This document shows, one piece after another, positions 17,123 through 25,945 of a stretch of 64,000 bases of DNA. The position numbers and the translations under genes were made by a program. The notes under the pieces were generated by a model, which saw only the letters and a list, made by a program, of their open reading frames with translations, ran no database searches and was not told the origin of the DNA. Each line of letters begins with the position of its first letter. The first letter of the stretch is position 1. The stretch is from Mycobacterium asiaticum (lineage in GTDB: Bacteria; Actinomycetota; Actinomycetes; Mycobacteriales; Mycobacteriaceae), in NCBI RefSeq assembly GCF_001673315.1, contig NZ_LZLQ01000129.1, positions 26,568 to 90,567 on the forward strand. Reading direction: 5' to 3'.

Positions 17123-18664
17123 TCATGGCCGCCGCCATTCCCGGCCGGTCCGGCGCAGCATCTCGAACGCTGACTCCGGACCCCAGGTGCCGGCCTCATA
17201 GGGATCCGGCTTGCCGTGCGACGCCCAGTTGTCCAGCGCGGGATCCAGTATCTCCCAAGCCAATTCGACCTCTTCGTTGACCGGGAACAGGGATGGTTCG
17301 CCAAGCAGCACATCGAGGATCAACCGCTCGTAGGCCTCCGGGGATTCCTCCGCGAAGGCCGAACCGTAGGAGAAGTCCATGTTGACGTCGCGGACTTCCA
17401 TCGCGGTGTCCGGAACCTTCGACCCGAACCGCATGGTGATGCCCTCGTCGGGCTGGATCCGGATGACCATGGCGTTGGCGCCGAGCTCATCGGTCATGGT
17501 GGCGTCGAATGGGAGATGCGGCGCCCGTTTGAAGACTAGTGCGATCTCGGTTACCCTGCGGCCCAACCGTTTTCCAGTCCGCAGGTAGAACGGCACGCCG
17601 GACCAGCGTCGGGTGTCGACTTCCAGGGTGATCGCCGCGAACGTCTCGGTGATCGAGTCCTCGGCGAACCCTTCCTCGTCGAGCAACCCCACCACCTTCT
17701 CGCCCCCCTGCCAGCCCGCGGTGTACTGCCCTCGGCTGGTGGTCTCGTCGAGTGGCTCGGCGAGTCGGGTCGCCGAGAGCACCTTGATCTTCTCGGTCTG
17801 CAACGCCTTCGGGGTGAAGCTGACCGGTTCCTCCATGGCGGTCAGTGCCAGCAGTTGCATCAAATGGTTCTGGATCACGTCGCGCGCGGCGCCGATGCCG
17901 TCGTAGTAGCCGGCGCGACCACCCAAACCGATGTCTTCTGCCATGGTGATCTGCACGTGATCGACGTAGTGCGCGTTCCAGATCGGGTCGAACAACTGAT
18001 TGGCGAAGCGCAACGCCAGGATGTTCTGCACCGTCTCCTTGCCGAGGTAGTGGTCGATGCGAAAGACAGACTCCTCGGGGAAGACGGAGTTGACCGTCTT
18101 GTTCAGATCCTGCGCGCTCGCCAGATCATGACCGAACGGTTTCTCGATGACGACCCGGCTCCATCGGTCGTCCTGTGGGCGGGCCAGCCCCGACTTGTGC
18201 AACTGTTCACACACCTGCGGGAAGGACTTCGGCGGGATGGCCAGGTAGAACGCGTGGTTGCCGCCCGTGCCGCGCTCGGCGTCGAGCTTCTCCAGCGTTT
18301 CGGCGAGCTGAGCGAACGCGTCGTCATCGTCGAACGCGCCTGGCACGAAACGAAATCCCTCAGCCAGTCGGTCCCAGTTCTCCTGCCGAAAAGGCGTCCG
18401 GCAGTGCTGTTTGACGGCATCGTGAACCACGTCGCCGAAATCCTGGGTGCTCCAGTCGCGACGCGCAAAACCCACCAGCGAGAACGTGGGCGGTAGCAAG
18501 CCGCGGTTGGCCAGGTCGTAGATCGCCGGCATCACCTTCTTGCGGGCCAGGTCGCCGGTGACCCCGAAGATCACCATTGCGCACGGGCCGGCGATCCTGG
18601 GCAGCCGCTTGTCCCGCTTGTCTCGCAACGGGTTTCGCCATGCTGCGGTGTCGGGTTGACTCAT
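17123..18664 (-). CDS. zwf2: Glucose-6-phosphate 1-dehydrogenase
   Basis: 513 residues. It oxidises glucose 6-phosphate to 6-phosphogluconolactone while reducing NADP+ (or F420/NAD in related enzymes). The Rossmann motif VIFGVTGDLARKK is near residue 30 and the active-site block RIDHYLGKETVQN is intact. The gene overlaps the tal stop as ATGA. Together with opcA and pgl it forms the oxidative branch, fed by the same transcript as the non-oxidative enzymes. Confidence 0.97.
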   Translation of the reverse strand: MSQPDTAAWRNPLRDKRDKRLPRIAGPCAMVIFGVTGDLARKKVMPAIYDLANRGLLPPTFSLVGFARRDWSTQDFGDVVHDAVKQHCRTPFRQENWDRLAEGFRFVPGAFDDDDAFAQLAETLEKLDAERGTGGNHAFYLAIPPKSFPQVCEQLHKSGLARPQDDRWSRVVIEKPFGHDLASAQDLNKTVNSVFPEESVFRIDHYLGKETVQNILALRFANQLFDPIWNAHYVDHVQITMAEDIGLGGRAGYYDGIGAARDVIQNHLMQLLALTAMEEPVSFTPKALQTEKIKVLSATRLAEPLDETTSRGQYTAGWQGGEKVVGLLDEEGFAEDSITETFAAITLEVDTRRWSGVPFYLRTGKRLGRRVTEIALVFKRAPHLPFDATMTDELGANAMVIRIQPDEGITMRFGSKVPDTAMEVRDVNMDFSYGSAFAEESPEAYERLILDVLLGEPSLFPVNEEVELAWEILDPALDNWASHGKPDPYEAGTWGPESAFEMLRRTGREWRRP

Positions 18665-19779
18665 TTGTTGGCGGAGTCCAGCTGCGCCTGGGTCTCCTCC
18701 AGCAACTCACTCCACGACTTTTCGAACTTCTCCACGCCCTCGTTCTCCAGCACGATGAACACATCGTCGAGGTCGATCCCGACACCCTGCAATTTGTCGA
18801 AGACTTGCTGGGCTTCCGAACCAGTGCCGGTCACCGTGTCGCCGTTGATGGCGCCGTGATCGGCCACGGCCTCGATGGTCTTCTCCGGCATGGTGTTCAC
18901 GGTGTTAGGCGCCACCAACTCGGTGACGTAGAGGGTGTCGGAGTAATCCTCGTTCTTCACCCCGGTGGACGCCCACAGCGGACGCTGAACCCGGGCACCG
19001 TCGGACTTGAGCGCCTCGAACCGTTCGCCGCCCTCGAAGACCTCCTGGTAAGCGGCGTAGGCCAGACGCGCGTTGGCAACAGCGGCCTGACCCAGCAGAC
19101 CCCGCGCCTCATCCGAGTCGATCTTCTCCAGTCGCTTGTCGACTTCGGAGTCCACGCGGGACACAAAAAACGAAGCGACCGAATGGATTTTGGACAGGTC
19201 GTGCCCGGCTTGCCGGGCCCGTTCCAGTCCCTCCAGATAGGCGTCCATCACCGCGCGGTAGCGTTCGACGGAGAAGATCAGCGTGACGTTGACCGAAATG
19301 CCTTCCGCCAGAGTGGAAGCGATGGCCGGAATACCCGCTTCGGTGGCCGGAATCTTGATCAACAGGTTCGGCCGGTCGACTATTTTCCACAGTTCGATCG
19401 CCTGTTGCGTGGTCTTGTCGGTGTCGTGCGCCAACCGCGGGTCGACCTCAATCGACACCCGACCGTCGACCCCGTCGGAGGCCTCCCATTGCGGCCGCAG
19501 GACGTCACAGGCATTGCGGACGTCGTCGGTGGTGACGGTACGGATGGTGGCATCCACATCGGCGCCGCGTTCGGCCAGTTCGGAAATCTGGTCGTCGTAG
19601 GTATCGCTGTCCGCCAGGGCTTTTTGGAAGATGGACGGGTTGGTGGTAACCCCCACCACGCTCCTGGTGTCAATCAACTCCTGCAGGTTGCCGGATTTGA
19701 TCCGGTCCCGTGAGAGATCGTCCAGCCAAACCGATACTCCTGCTTCGCTCAATGCCGCGAGGTTTGGATTCTGGGTCAT
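18661..19779 (-). CDS. tal: Transaldolase
   Basis: 372 residues from the ATG at 19779, which has AAAGGTG at good spacing; an ATG two codons earlier is too close to that site. Transaldolase moves dihydroxyacetone units between sedoheptulose 7-phosphate and glyceraldehyde 3-phosphate. The N-terminal VGVTTNPSIF and the Schiff-base lysine in LLIKIPAT are present. Its start lies 16 bp after the tkt stop and its stop overlaps zwf2. Confidence 0.96.
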   Translation of the reverse strand: MTQNPNLAALSEAGVSVWLDDLSRDRIKSGNLQELIDTRSVVGVTTNPSIFQKALADSDTYDDQISELAERGADVDATIRTVTTDDVRNACDVLRPQWEASDGVDGRVSIEVDPRLAHDTDKTTQQAIELWKIVDRPNLLIKIPATEAGIPAIASTLAEGISVNVTLIFSVERYRAVMDAYLEGLERARQAGHDLSKIHSVASFFVSRVDSEVDKRLEKIDSDEARGLLGQAAVANARLAYAAYQEVFEGGERFEALKSDGARVQRPLWASTGVKNEDYSDTLYVTELVAPNTVNTMPEKTIEAVADHGAINGDTVTGTGSEAQQVFDKLQGVGIDLDDVFIVLENEGVEKFEKSWSELLEETQAQLDSANK

Positions 19780-19795
19780 CTTCATCACCTTTTTC

Positions 19796-21886
19796 TCAGT
19801 TATCGAGTGCTTCTTCCGCGGCGGCAGCGACGGCCTCAGCTGTGAAGCCGTACTCACGGAACAACGTCTTGTAATCGGCGGACTCGCCGTAGTGCTCGAT
19901 CGACACGATCTTTCCGGTATCGCCGACAAGTTTGTGCCAGGACTGCGCCACCCCGGCCTCCACGGCCACCCGCGCAGACACGGACGGGGGCAGCACGCTG
20001 TCGCGGTAGTCGCTCGACTGCGACTCGAACCACTCCACGCAAGGCATCGAAACCACGCGCGCCACGATGTCCTTGTCCGCCAACAACTTCTGCGCCTCCA
20101 CGGCAAGCTGCACCTCGGAGCCGGTGCCGATCAACACGACATCGGGCTCGTCGCCCCCGTCGTCACCGAGCACATAGCCGCCACGGGCCACGCCCGCTGC
20201 GTCGGTGCCCTCGAGCACCGGCACATTCTGACGGGTCAGGATCAGTCCGACCGGCCCACTGCCGTTGCCGCGCGCCAGAATCGTGCGCCAGGCGAACGCC
20301 GTCTCGTTGGCGTCGGCCGGACGTACCACCGACAGGTTGGGGATGGCGCGCAGCGCCGAAAGATGCTCGACCGGTTGGTGCGTCGGACCGTCCTCACCCA
20401 GGCCCACCGAGTCGTGCGTCCACACGTAGATGGTGTCGACGTCCATCAGCGACGCCAGCCGTACCGCCGGGCGCATGTAGTCGGAGAACTGCAGGAACGT
20501 GCCGCCGTACGCACGGGTGGGGCCGTGCAGCACGATGCCGGACAGGATGGCACCCATTGCGTGTTCACGGACACCGAAGTGCAGCGTGCGCCCGTACCAG
20601 TGGGCGGTGTAATCCTTGGTCGAAATGGACGGCGGACCAAACGAGTCCGCGCCCTTGATGGTGGTGTTGTTACTGCCCGCCAGGTCCGCCGAACCACCCC
20701 ATAGCTCGGGCAGGTTCGGTCCCAGCGCGTTCAGTACCTCGTTGGAGGCCTTCCTGGTGGCAATCGCGTCGTCGCCGGCGTCCCAGTGCGGCAGGTCGGC
20801 GTCCCAGCCGTCGGGCAGCTCCTGGGCGGTCAACCGGTCCAGCAGTGCCTTACGGTCGGATTCCCGCTCGGCCCAGGCGTCGAAGTCCTGCTGCCATTTC
20901 TCGTGGGCTTCCTTGCCGCGCTCGATCAGCTTGCGGGTGTGGGCGATGACCTCGTCGCGCACCTCGAAATTCTTGTCGGGGTCGAAGCCAAGGATCTTTT
21001 TGACCTCGGCGACCTCGTCGTCACCGAGCGCGGCACCGTGCGCCTTGCCGGTGTTCATCAGGTTGGGCGCCGGAAAGCCGATGATGGTGCGCAACGCGAT
21101 GAACGACGGCCGGCCGGTTTCGGCCTTCGCGTTGGCGATCGCCTCTTCGATGCCGACGACGTTCTCGCCACCCTCCACTTCCTGCACATGCCAGCCGTAG
21201 GCGCGGTAGCGGGCCGCGGTGTCCTCGGACAGGGCGATGTTGGTGTCGTCCTCGATCGAAATCTGATTGCGGTCGTAGAAGACGATCAGGTTGCCCAGCT
21301 GCTGGACCCCCGCCAGCGACGAGGCCTCGGAGGTCACCCCTTCTTCGATGTCACCGTCGGAGGCGATCACATAGATGTAGTGGTCGAACGGGCTGGTGCC
21401 CGGCTCGGCGTCCGGATCGAACAGGCCGCGCTCGTACCGCGCCGCCATCGCCATCCCCACCGCCGAGGCCAATCCCTGGCCCAGCGGTCCGGTGGTCATC
21501 TCCACACCCTTGGTGTGGCGGAACTCAGGGTGCCCCGGTGTCTTGGACTTCCAGGTCCGCAGCGACTCGATGTCGTCCAGCTCGAGGCCGAATCCGCCGA
21601 GGTAGAGCTGCAGGTACAAGGTCAGGCTGCTGTGTCCGGCCGACAACACGAACCGGTCCCGGCCGAGCCAGTGGACGTCGCTGGGATCGTGGCGCATCGT
21701 GCGCTGGAACAGGGTGTAGGCCAGGGGGGCCAGACTCATCGCCGTCCCGGGATGACCATTGCCGACCTTCTGGACGGCATCGGCGGCCAGAACCCGGATC
21801 GTGTCGACCGCAGCCGAATCGATCTCGGTCCAGTCGTCGGGGTGGCGCGGTTGAGTAAGGGCAGAGATCTCTTCGAGTGTGGTCAT
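19796..21886 (-). CDS. tkt: Transketolase
   Basis: 696 residues. A thiamine-diphosphate enzyme that moves two-carbon units in the non-oxidative pentose-phosphate pathway. Visible features are NGHPGTAMSLAP, the cofactor motif beginning SDGDIEEG and ending NQIS, GVREHAMGAI in the pyrimidine-binding domain, and a C-terminal domain ending FGFTAEAVAAAAEEAL-like (here YGFTAEAV). It is the first gene of the operon tkt-tal-zwf2-opcA-pgl and is divergent from ctaB. Confidence 0.97.
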   Translation of the reverse strand: MTTLEEISALTQPRHPDDWTEIDSAAVDTIRVLAADAVQKVGNGHPGTAMSLAPLAYTLFQRTMRHDPSDVHWLGRDRFVLSAGHSSLTLYLQLYLGGFGLELDDIESLRTWKSKTPGHPEFRHTKGVEMTTGPLGQGLASAVGMAMAARYERGLFDPDAEPGTSPFDHYIYVIASDGDIEEGVTSEASSLAGVQQLGNLIVFYDRNQISIEDDTNIALSEDTAARYRAYGWHVQEVEGGENVVGIEEAIANAKAETGRPSFIALRTIIGFPAPNLMNTGKAHGAALGDDEVAEVKKILGFDPDKNFEVRDEVIAHTRKLIERGKEAHEKWQQDFDAWAERESDRKALLDRLTAQELPDGWDADLPHWDAGDDAIATRKASNEVLNALGPNLPELWGGSADLAGSNNTTIKGADSFGPPSISTKDYTAHWYGRTLHFGVREHAMGAILSGIVLHGPTRAYGGTFLQFSDYMRPAVRLASLMDVDTIYVWTHDSVGLGEDGPTHQPVEHLSALRAIPNLSVVRPADANETAFAWRTILARGNGSGPVGLILTRQNVPVLEGTDAAGVARGGYVLGDDGGDEPDVVLIGTGSEVQLAVEAQKLLADKDIVARVVSMPCVEWFESQSSDYRDSVLPPSVSARVAVEAGVAQSWHKLVGDTGKIVSIEHYGESADYKTLFREYGFTAEAVAAAAEEALDN

Positions 21887-21925
21887 TCAGTCCTCAGTCC
21901 TGGGGTCATCAAACTGATCAATTCC

Positions 21926-21931
21926 ACCCTA
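21926..21931 (-). promoter_or_regulatory. Possible -10 element for the tkt operon
   Basis: On the minus strand this reads TAGGGT (TANNNT type), giving a leader of about 35 nt before the tkt ATG. It overlaps a short inverted repeat CCACC/GGTGG. The rest of 21932-22155, the tkt/ctaB divergent region, shows only the CGAGGAG ribosome-binding site of ctaB at 22142-22148. Confidence 0.35.
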
Positions 21932-22155
21932 GTGGTGGATGGGTGGCCACTGCAGGCCCAGTTTGCGTGTACCCCGCTGAGGCGATGTGAAAATATCGTG
22001 TCGGGTGGCGTGCTGCGCAACCGGCGTCTTGACGGGCCGAGTGCCGGCAAAGATTGGACGAATCGACCCTGCGGTTCTGTGGTTGTGCCCGCGCGGTCTA
22101 CCATCGTGTGTAGTAGAAGCTGCGCGCGGCTGCGATTTTCCCGAGGAGTTATTGC

Positions 22156-23082
22156 GTGAGCGTTCGCGGGCGCGTCGCGTCGGGCAGGACAACTAGCCGG
22201 ATCACCGGCACCCTGCTGGCGTATTTGGCGCTTACCAAGCCTCGGGTCATCGAGCTGCTTCTGGTGACCGCAATACCCGCGATGCTGCTGGCCCACCGCG
22301 GCAGCGTCAACCCGCTGCTCATCCTGAACACGCTGGTCGGGGGCATGATGGCGGCCGCCGGTGCGAACACCCTGAACTGCGTGGCCGACGCCGACATCGA
22401 CAAGGTGATGAAGCGAACAGCCCGTCGACCGTTGGCGCGGGCCGCGGTACCCACCCGCAACGCGCTGGTCTTCGGGCTGCTGCTCAGCGTGGGCTCGTTC
22501 TTCTGGCTGTGGTGGACCACGAATCTGCTGTCGGGACTACTGGCCGTGGCCACCATCGCGTTCTACGTGTTCATCTACACGCTGCTGCTCAAGCGGCGCA
22601 CCTCGCAGAACGTGGTTTGGGGTGGAGCGGCAGGTTGCATGCCGGTGATGATCGGTTGGTCGGCCGTCACCGGCACCATCGGCTGGCCGGCACTGGTGAT
22701 GTTCGCCATCATCTTCTTCTGGACACCACCGCACACCTGGGCTTTGGCAATGCGGTACAAGGAGGACTACAAAGTCGCCGGCGTGCCGATGCTGCCCACG
22801 GTGGCGACCGAGCGTCAGGTCACCAAGCAGATCCTGATCTACACGTGGCTCACGGTGCTCGCGACGTTGACGCTCGCGCTGGCGACCGGGTGGCTGTACG
22901 CCGTCGTGGCCGTGCTGGCCGGGGTGTGGTTCCTGGCGATGGCCCATCAGTTGTACGCCGGTGTCCGCGCGGGGGAGACCGTCAAGCCGCTGCGCCTGTT
23001 CCTGCAGTCAAACAACTACCTCGCCTTGGTCTTCTGCGCGCTGGCCGTCGACTCGGCGATCGGGCTGCCGACCCTGTTCTGA
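22156..23082 (+). CDS. ctaB: Protoheme IX farnesyltransferase (heme O synthase)
   Basis: 308 residues, as in M. tuberculosis CtaB. This UbiA-type integral membrane prenyltransferase adds a farnesyl group to heme B, giving heme O, the precursor of heme A for the aa3 oxidase. The aspartate-rich prenyl-diphosphate site NCVADADIDKVMKRT is at about residue 75, with a second set around FAIIFFWTPPHTWALAM. Several hydrophobic helices are visible. The partner enzyme CtaA lies 1.8 kb downstream on the opposite strand. Confidence 0.96.
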   Translation: MSVRGRVASGRTTSRITGTLLAYLALTKPRVIELLLVTAIPAMLLAHRGSVNPLLILNTLVGGMMAAAGANTLNCVADADIDKVMKRTARRPLARAAVPTRNALVFGLLLSVGSFFWLWWTTNLLSGLLAVATIAFYVFIYTLLLKRRTSQNVVWGGAAGCMPVMIGWSAVTGTIGWPALVMFAIIFFWTPPHTWALAMRYKEDYKVAGVPMLPTVATERQVTKQILIYTWLTVLATLTLALATGWLYAVVAVLAGVWFLAMAHQLYAGVRAGETVKPLRLFLQSNNYLALVFCALAVDSAIGLPTLF

Positions 23083-23101
23083 TTCGCGCCCGGCTACCCG
23101 C

Positions 23102-24091
23102 TCAGGGCAGCAGCACGATTGATCCGGTGGTCTTGCGACCCTCCAGATCGGTGTGTGCGCGCGCGGCTTCGGCCAACGGGTACGTTCCGCCGACCGCTAT
23201 TCGGACGGCCCCACTGTCGATCACCTCGAACAGCTCTTCGGCGCGCCAGCTGAACTCCTGTCCGCTGCGGACGAAGTGAGCCAGGGACGGGCGGGTCAGG
23301 TATACCGAACCGGCGTAGTTGAGTTGCTGCGGGTCGAACGGGGGAACGGGTCCGCTGGCGGCGCCGAACAGGGCCAGCGTCCCCCGCACGGCCAGGCTGG
23401 CCAGGCTGGCGTCGAACGTAGTGGCGCCCACGCCGTCATACGCGACCGCGACTCCGCTGCCGCTGGTCAGTTCCCGCACCCGCTGTCCGAAGTCGTGGGG
23501 GTCCGTCGGATAAGGAAGCACCTCGGCGGCGCCGGCCTGCCTGGACAGCTGCTCCTTCTCCTTATTCGAGACGGTGGTGATGACCCGGGCGCCCAGGTGC
23601 GTCGCCCACTGGGTCAGGATCAGGCCGACACCGCCGGCGCCGGCGTGCACCAGTACGTCGTCCCCACTTTGCACCGGATAGACCGACTTCAGCAGGTACT
23701 GCGCGGTCAGGCCTTTCAGCAGGGCCGAAGCGGCCGTCTCCGGGGAGATGTCGTCGGGTACCTTAGCGGTCAAAACTGCTGGCGCAGTGACGAATTCGGC
23801 ATACGAACCGTTGGCCGAAGCGCTGACCACCCGGTCGCCCACTTTGACGTCGGTACCGGTTTCTGGTCCGGTTTCCGGGCCGAGTGCAATCACCGTTCCG
23901 CACACCTCCGCACCCAGCACGAAGGGGAGCGGCCGAGGGTATTTTCCCGAACGGAAGTAGGTGTCGATGAAGTTGACCCCGATGGCCTCGGACTTGATCA
24001 GCACCTCGCCCCGGCCCGGCTCCGGTTGGGACACGTCGTTGTAGCTCAGTACCTCCGGGCCCCCGGTTTGGCTGACTTCTATCGCATGCAT
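23102..24091 (-). CDS. qor: Quinone oxidoreductase (zeta-crystallin-type MDR)
   Basis: 329 residues from the ATG at 24091, where family members begin (MHAIEV...GGPEVL). The medium-chain dehydrogenase/reductase architecture is clear: a GroES-like N-terminal half (EAIGVNFIDTYFRSG, LPFVLGAEVCGTV) and a Rossmann half with GAGGVGLILTQWA. Zinc ligands are absent, as in NADPH:quinone reductases. It corresponds to Rv1454c. Divergent from, and only 19 bp apart from, the ATP-grasp-like gene. Confidence 0.9.
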   Translation of the reverse strand: MHAIEVSQTGGPEVLSYNDVSQPEPGRGEVLIKSEAIGVNFIDTYFRSGKYPRPLPFVLGAEVCGTVIALGPETGPETGTDVKVGDRVVSASANGSYAEFVTAPAVLTAKVPDDISPETAASALLKGLTAQYLLKSVYPVQSGDDVLVHAGAGGVGLILTQWATHLGARVITTVSNKEKEQLSRQAGAAEVLPYPTDPHDFGQRVRELTSGSGVAVAYDGVGATTFDASLASLAVRGTLALFGAASGPVPPFDPQQLNYAGSVYLTRPSLAHFVRSGQEFSWRAEELFEVIDSGAVRIAVGGTYPLAEAARAHTDLEGRKTTGSIVLLP

Positions 24092-24110
24092 GTCGCTATC
24101 ATGCCCGGGC

Positions 24111-24923
24111 ATGAAGCTCGCCCGACCGGACACCTTCCATCCGCGCATCGTGCTGGTAGGTTCCGCGCGGCGAGCCGCAGGTGACGACGCCGGGTTGGTC
24201 GCTGCTCTGCGTGCCCGCGGACTCCATGCCCGCTGGCTGGCCTGGAATGACCCCGAGGTGGCAACCGCGCACTTGGTGATTCTGCGGGAGGCCGACTTCG
24301 CAAGCCGCCTCGATGAGTTCCTGGAATGGACCGCCGGCGTGCAGAACCTGTTGAACCCGCCGCGCGTCGTCGCCTGGAACGCCGACCGCAGCTACCTAGA
24401 GGATGTGGCGCGACGCGGTGTGCCGACCGTGCCCGGGCAGTTCTATGCGCCGGGCCAACGGGTCCGGGAGCCCGGTCCCGTCTTCGTCGGACCCGCGGTC
24501 GGCGCCGGGACGCGGCGGTTCAGCGACCCGGTGCAGGCAAACGCCTATATCGCCGAACGCGAACAGGCCGGGCAGCGCATGTTCGTCCAGACGGGCTCGG
24601 CTGCGGAAACAGTGCTGGTCTTTATCGGCGGGAGACCGTCGCACGCTTTCGTCACCTGGGACAACGCCCTGCACCAGGGCACGGCTGACTTCGAGTTGTG
24701 GGAGGTGGGGACGGCCGCGCTGGCCGACCTCGGTGAGCTGCTCTACGCCCGGGTGCACCTGGTGGGTCGGCGGGTGCTTGAGCTGCAGCTGATTGATCCT
24801 TTGCTGGGCTGGCTGCGGTTGGACCCCCAAACCCGGATGATGGCCCAGCGCGAATTCGCGCTGGCCGTCGAGTCAGCTTTGGAGCGGCTGGGGCTGGGCC
24901 CTTTCTCGCATCGACGCCCATAG
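24111..24923 (+). CDS. ATP-grasp-like protein (Rv1455-like)
   Basis: 270 residues from the ATG at 24111; an ATG at 24090 would add seven. The layout suggests a RimK/glutathione-synthetase-type ATP-grasp fold: an N-terminal Rossmann-like part (RIVLVGSARRAAGDDAG), then DRSYLEDVARRGVPTVPGQF, PVFVGPAVGAGTRRF (glycine-rich lid), FVQTGSAAETVLVFIGG, and a C-terminal LELQLIDPLLGWLRLD. In active relatives the last block normally carries paired metal-binding glutamates (ELE); here it reads ELQ. Activity is therefore uncertain. The last 51 bp overlap the convergent ctaA gene. Position matches Rv1455. Confidence 0.65.
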   Translation: MKLARPDTFHPRIVLVGSARRAAGDDAGLVAALRARGLHARWLAWNDPEVATAHLVILREADFASRLDEFLEWTAGVQNLLNPPRVVAWNADRSYLEDVARRGVPTVPGQFYAPGQRVREPGPVFVGPAVGAGTRRFSDPVQANAYIAEREQAGQRMFVQTGSAAETVLVFIGGRPSHAFVTWDNALHQGTADFELWEVGTAALADLGELLYARVHLVGRRVLELQLIDPLLGWLRLDPQTRMMAQREFALAVESALERLGLGPFSHRRP

Positions 24924-25829
24924 CGCGGCGGTGGCGGCGGTGCAGGCTGCGGCGCCGGCCACGTGAATGGCGACCAGGACTGCAGGTACCCCGGTGTAGT
25001 ACTGCGCAGTTCCGATCCCGGCCTGCGCGAACACCAACGCCACCAGCACACCGAGGCGCTTCAGGGTGGCCCGGCCGGCATGCACTGCCCACAACCCGAA
25101 ACCCAGGCCCACCAGCAGCGCGAGATAGGACACCAGCAGCGACGAGTGCGCGTGCACCAAAGTGGTGATCTCGATCTCGAGACGGGGGACCGTGCGGCTG
25201 GGACTCTTATCGCCCGCATGCGGGCCGGCCGCGGTCACCAACGTCCCGGTCACCAGCACCGCGGCGAGATTCAGTGCGCTCAGCGCGGTGAGTATGCGCA
25301 GCGGCTTGGCTACCCGTGGCTGGACGGTGCCGTTATCGGGCTCACCGATTTTGACCAACAGCAGGACCGACAACCACACCATCGTCATCGACGCCAGCAG
25401 GTGGATTGCCACCGTCCACCACAACAGTCCGGTGCGCACCGTGATGCCGCCGATCACCGCCTGCACCACTGTCGAGGCCGGCATCAGCCAGGCGTAGACC
25501 AGCACCTCGCGGCGCCTGCGGGCACGGGTGACAGCCAGGACCGCGAGCGCGGCTGTCAGGACCACCGCGAACGTGACCATCCGGTTGCCGAACTCCACCG
25601 CTTGGTGGATGCGGGGTACCTCGGACACCGCGACAGGGGTGAAGCTGCCCGGAAAGCACTGTGGCCAGGTGGGGCAGCCCAGGCCGGAAGCGGTGACGCG
25701 CACGATGGCCCCGGTTACCGCGATCCCGCCTTGCGTGAGGATGACCAGTACGGCGATGACGCGCTGGACACGCAGGCTGGGGTTGGGGAGCAGGTCCACC
25801 AACCGCATCAGCGCTCGTCCGACGGCCAC
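24873..25829 (-). CDS. ctaA: Heme A synthase
   Basis: 318 residues from GTG 25829; an in-frame ATG at 25808 with a GGACGAG site is an alternative. CtaA/COX15 oxidises heme O to heme A in the membrane. Eight hydrophobic segments are visible. The first periplasmic loop has TASGLGCPTWPQCFPG (cysteine pair), and heme-ligand histidines occur in RIHQAVEFGNR, AIHLLASM, TLVHAHSS and AIHVAGAA. It complements ctaB nearby. It corresponds to Rv1456c. Confidence 0.93.
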   Translation of the reverse strand: MAVGRALMRLVDLLPNPSLRVQRVIAVLVILTQGGIAVTGAIVRVTASGLGCPTWPQCFPGSFTPVAVSEVPRIHQAVEFGNRMVTFAVVLTAALAVLAVTRARRRREVLVYAWLMPASTVVQAVIGGITVRTGLLWWTVAIHLLASMTMVWLSVLLLVKIGEPDNGTVQPRVAKPLRILTALSALNLAAVLVTGTLVTAAGPHAGDKSPSRTVPRLEIEITTLVHAHSSLLVSYLALLVGLGFGLWAVHAGRATLKRLGVLVALVFAQAGIGTAQYYTGVPAVLVAIHVAGAAACTAATAALWASMRERAQPQPLQS

Positions 25830-25885
25830 CGCCCGATCGTAACGACCACTACGTCACGTAGTAGCCGCGGGCCTTGCGCGGGCTG

Positions 25886-25945
25886 CACCGAGATTGACGC
25901 TACGCACACCCGCGCCCGCGTGTCGTGTGCGTGGTGACAGTGTCG
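25886..25945. repeat. 60-bp palindromic element, family 1, copy A
   Basis: Begins CACCGAGATTGA and ends CAGTGTCG. The inner arms CTACGCAC and GTGCGTGG form an imperfect palindrome around a GC-rich centre. It matches copy B (26819-26878) at about 50 of 60 positions by eye, in the same orientation. It overlaps the 3' end of the AbiEi/DUF559 gene: its CTACGCAC supplies the TAG stop and the whole element encodes roughly the last 15 codons. Confidence 0.75.
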
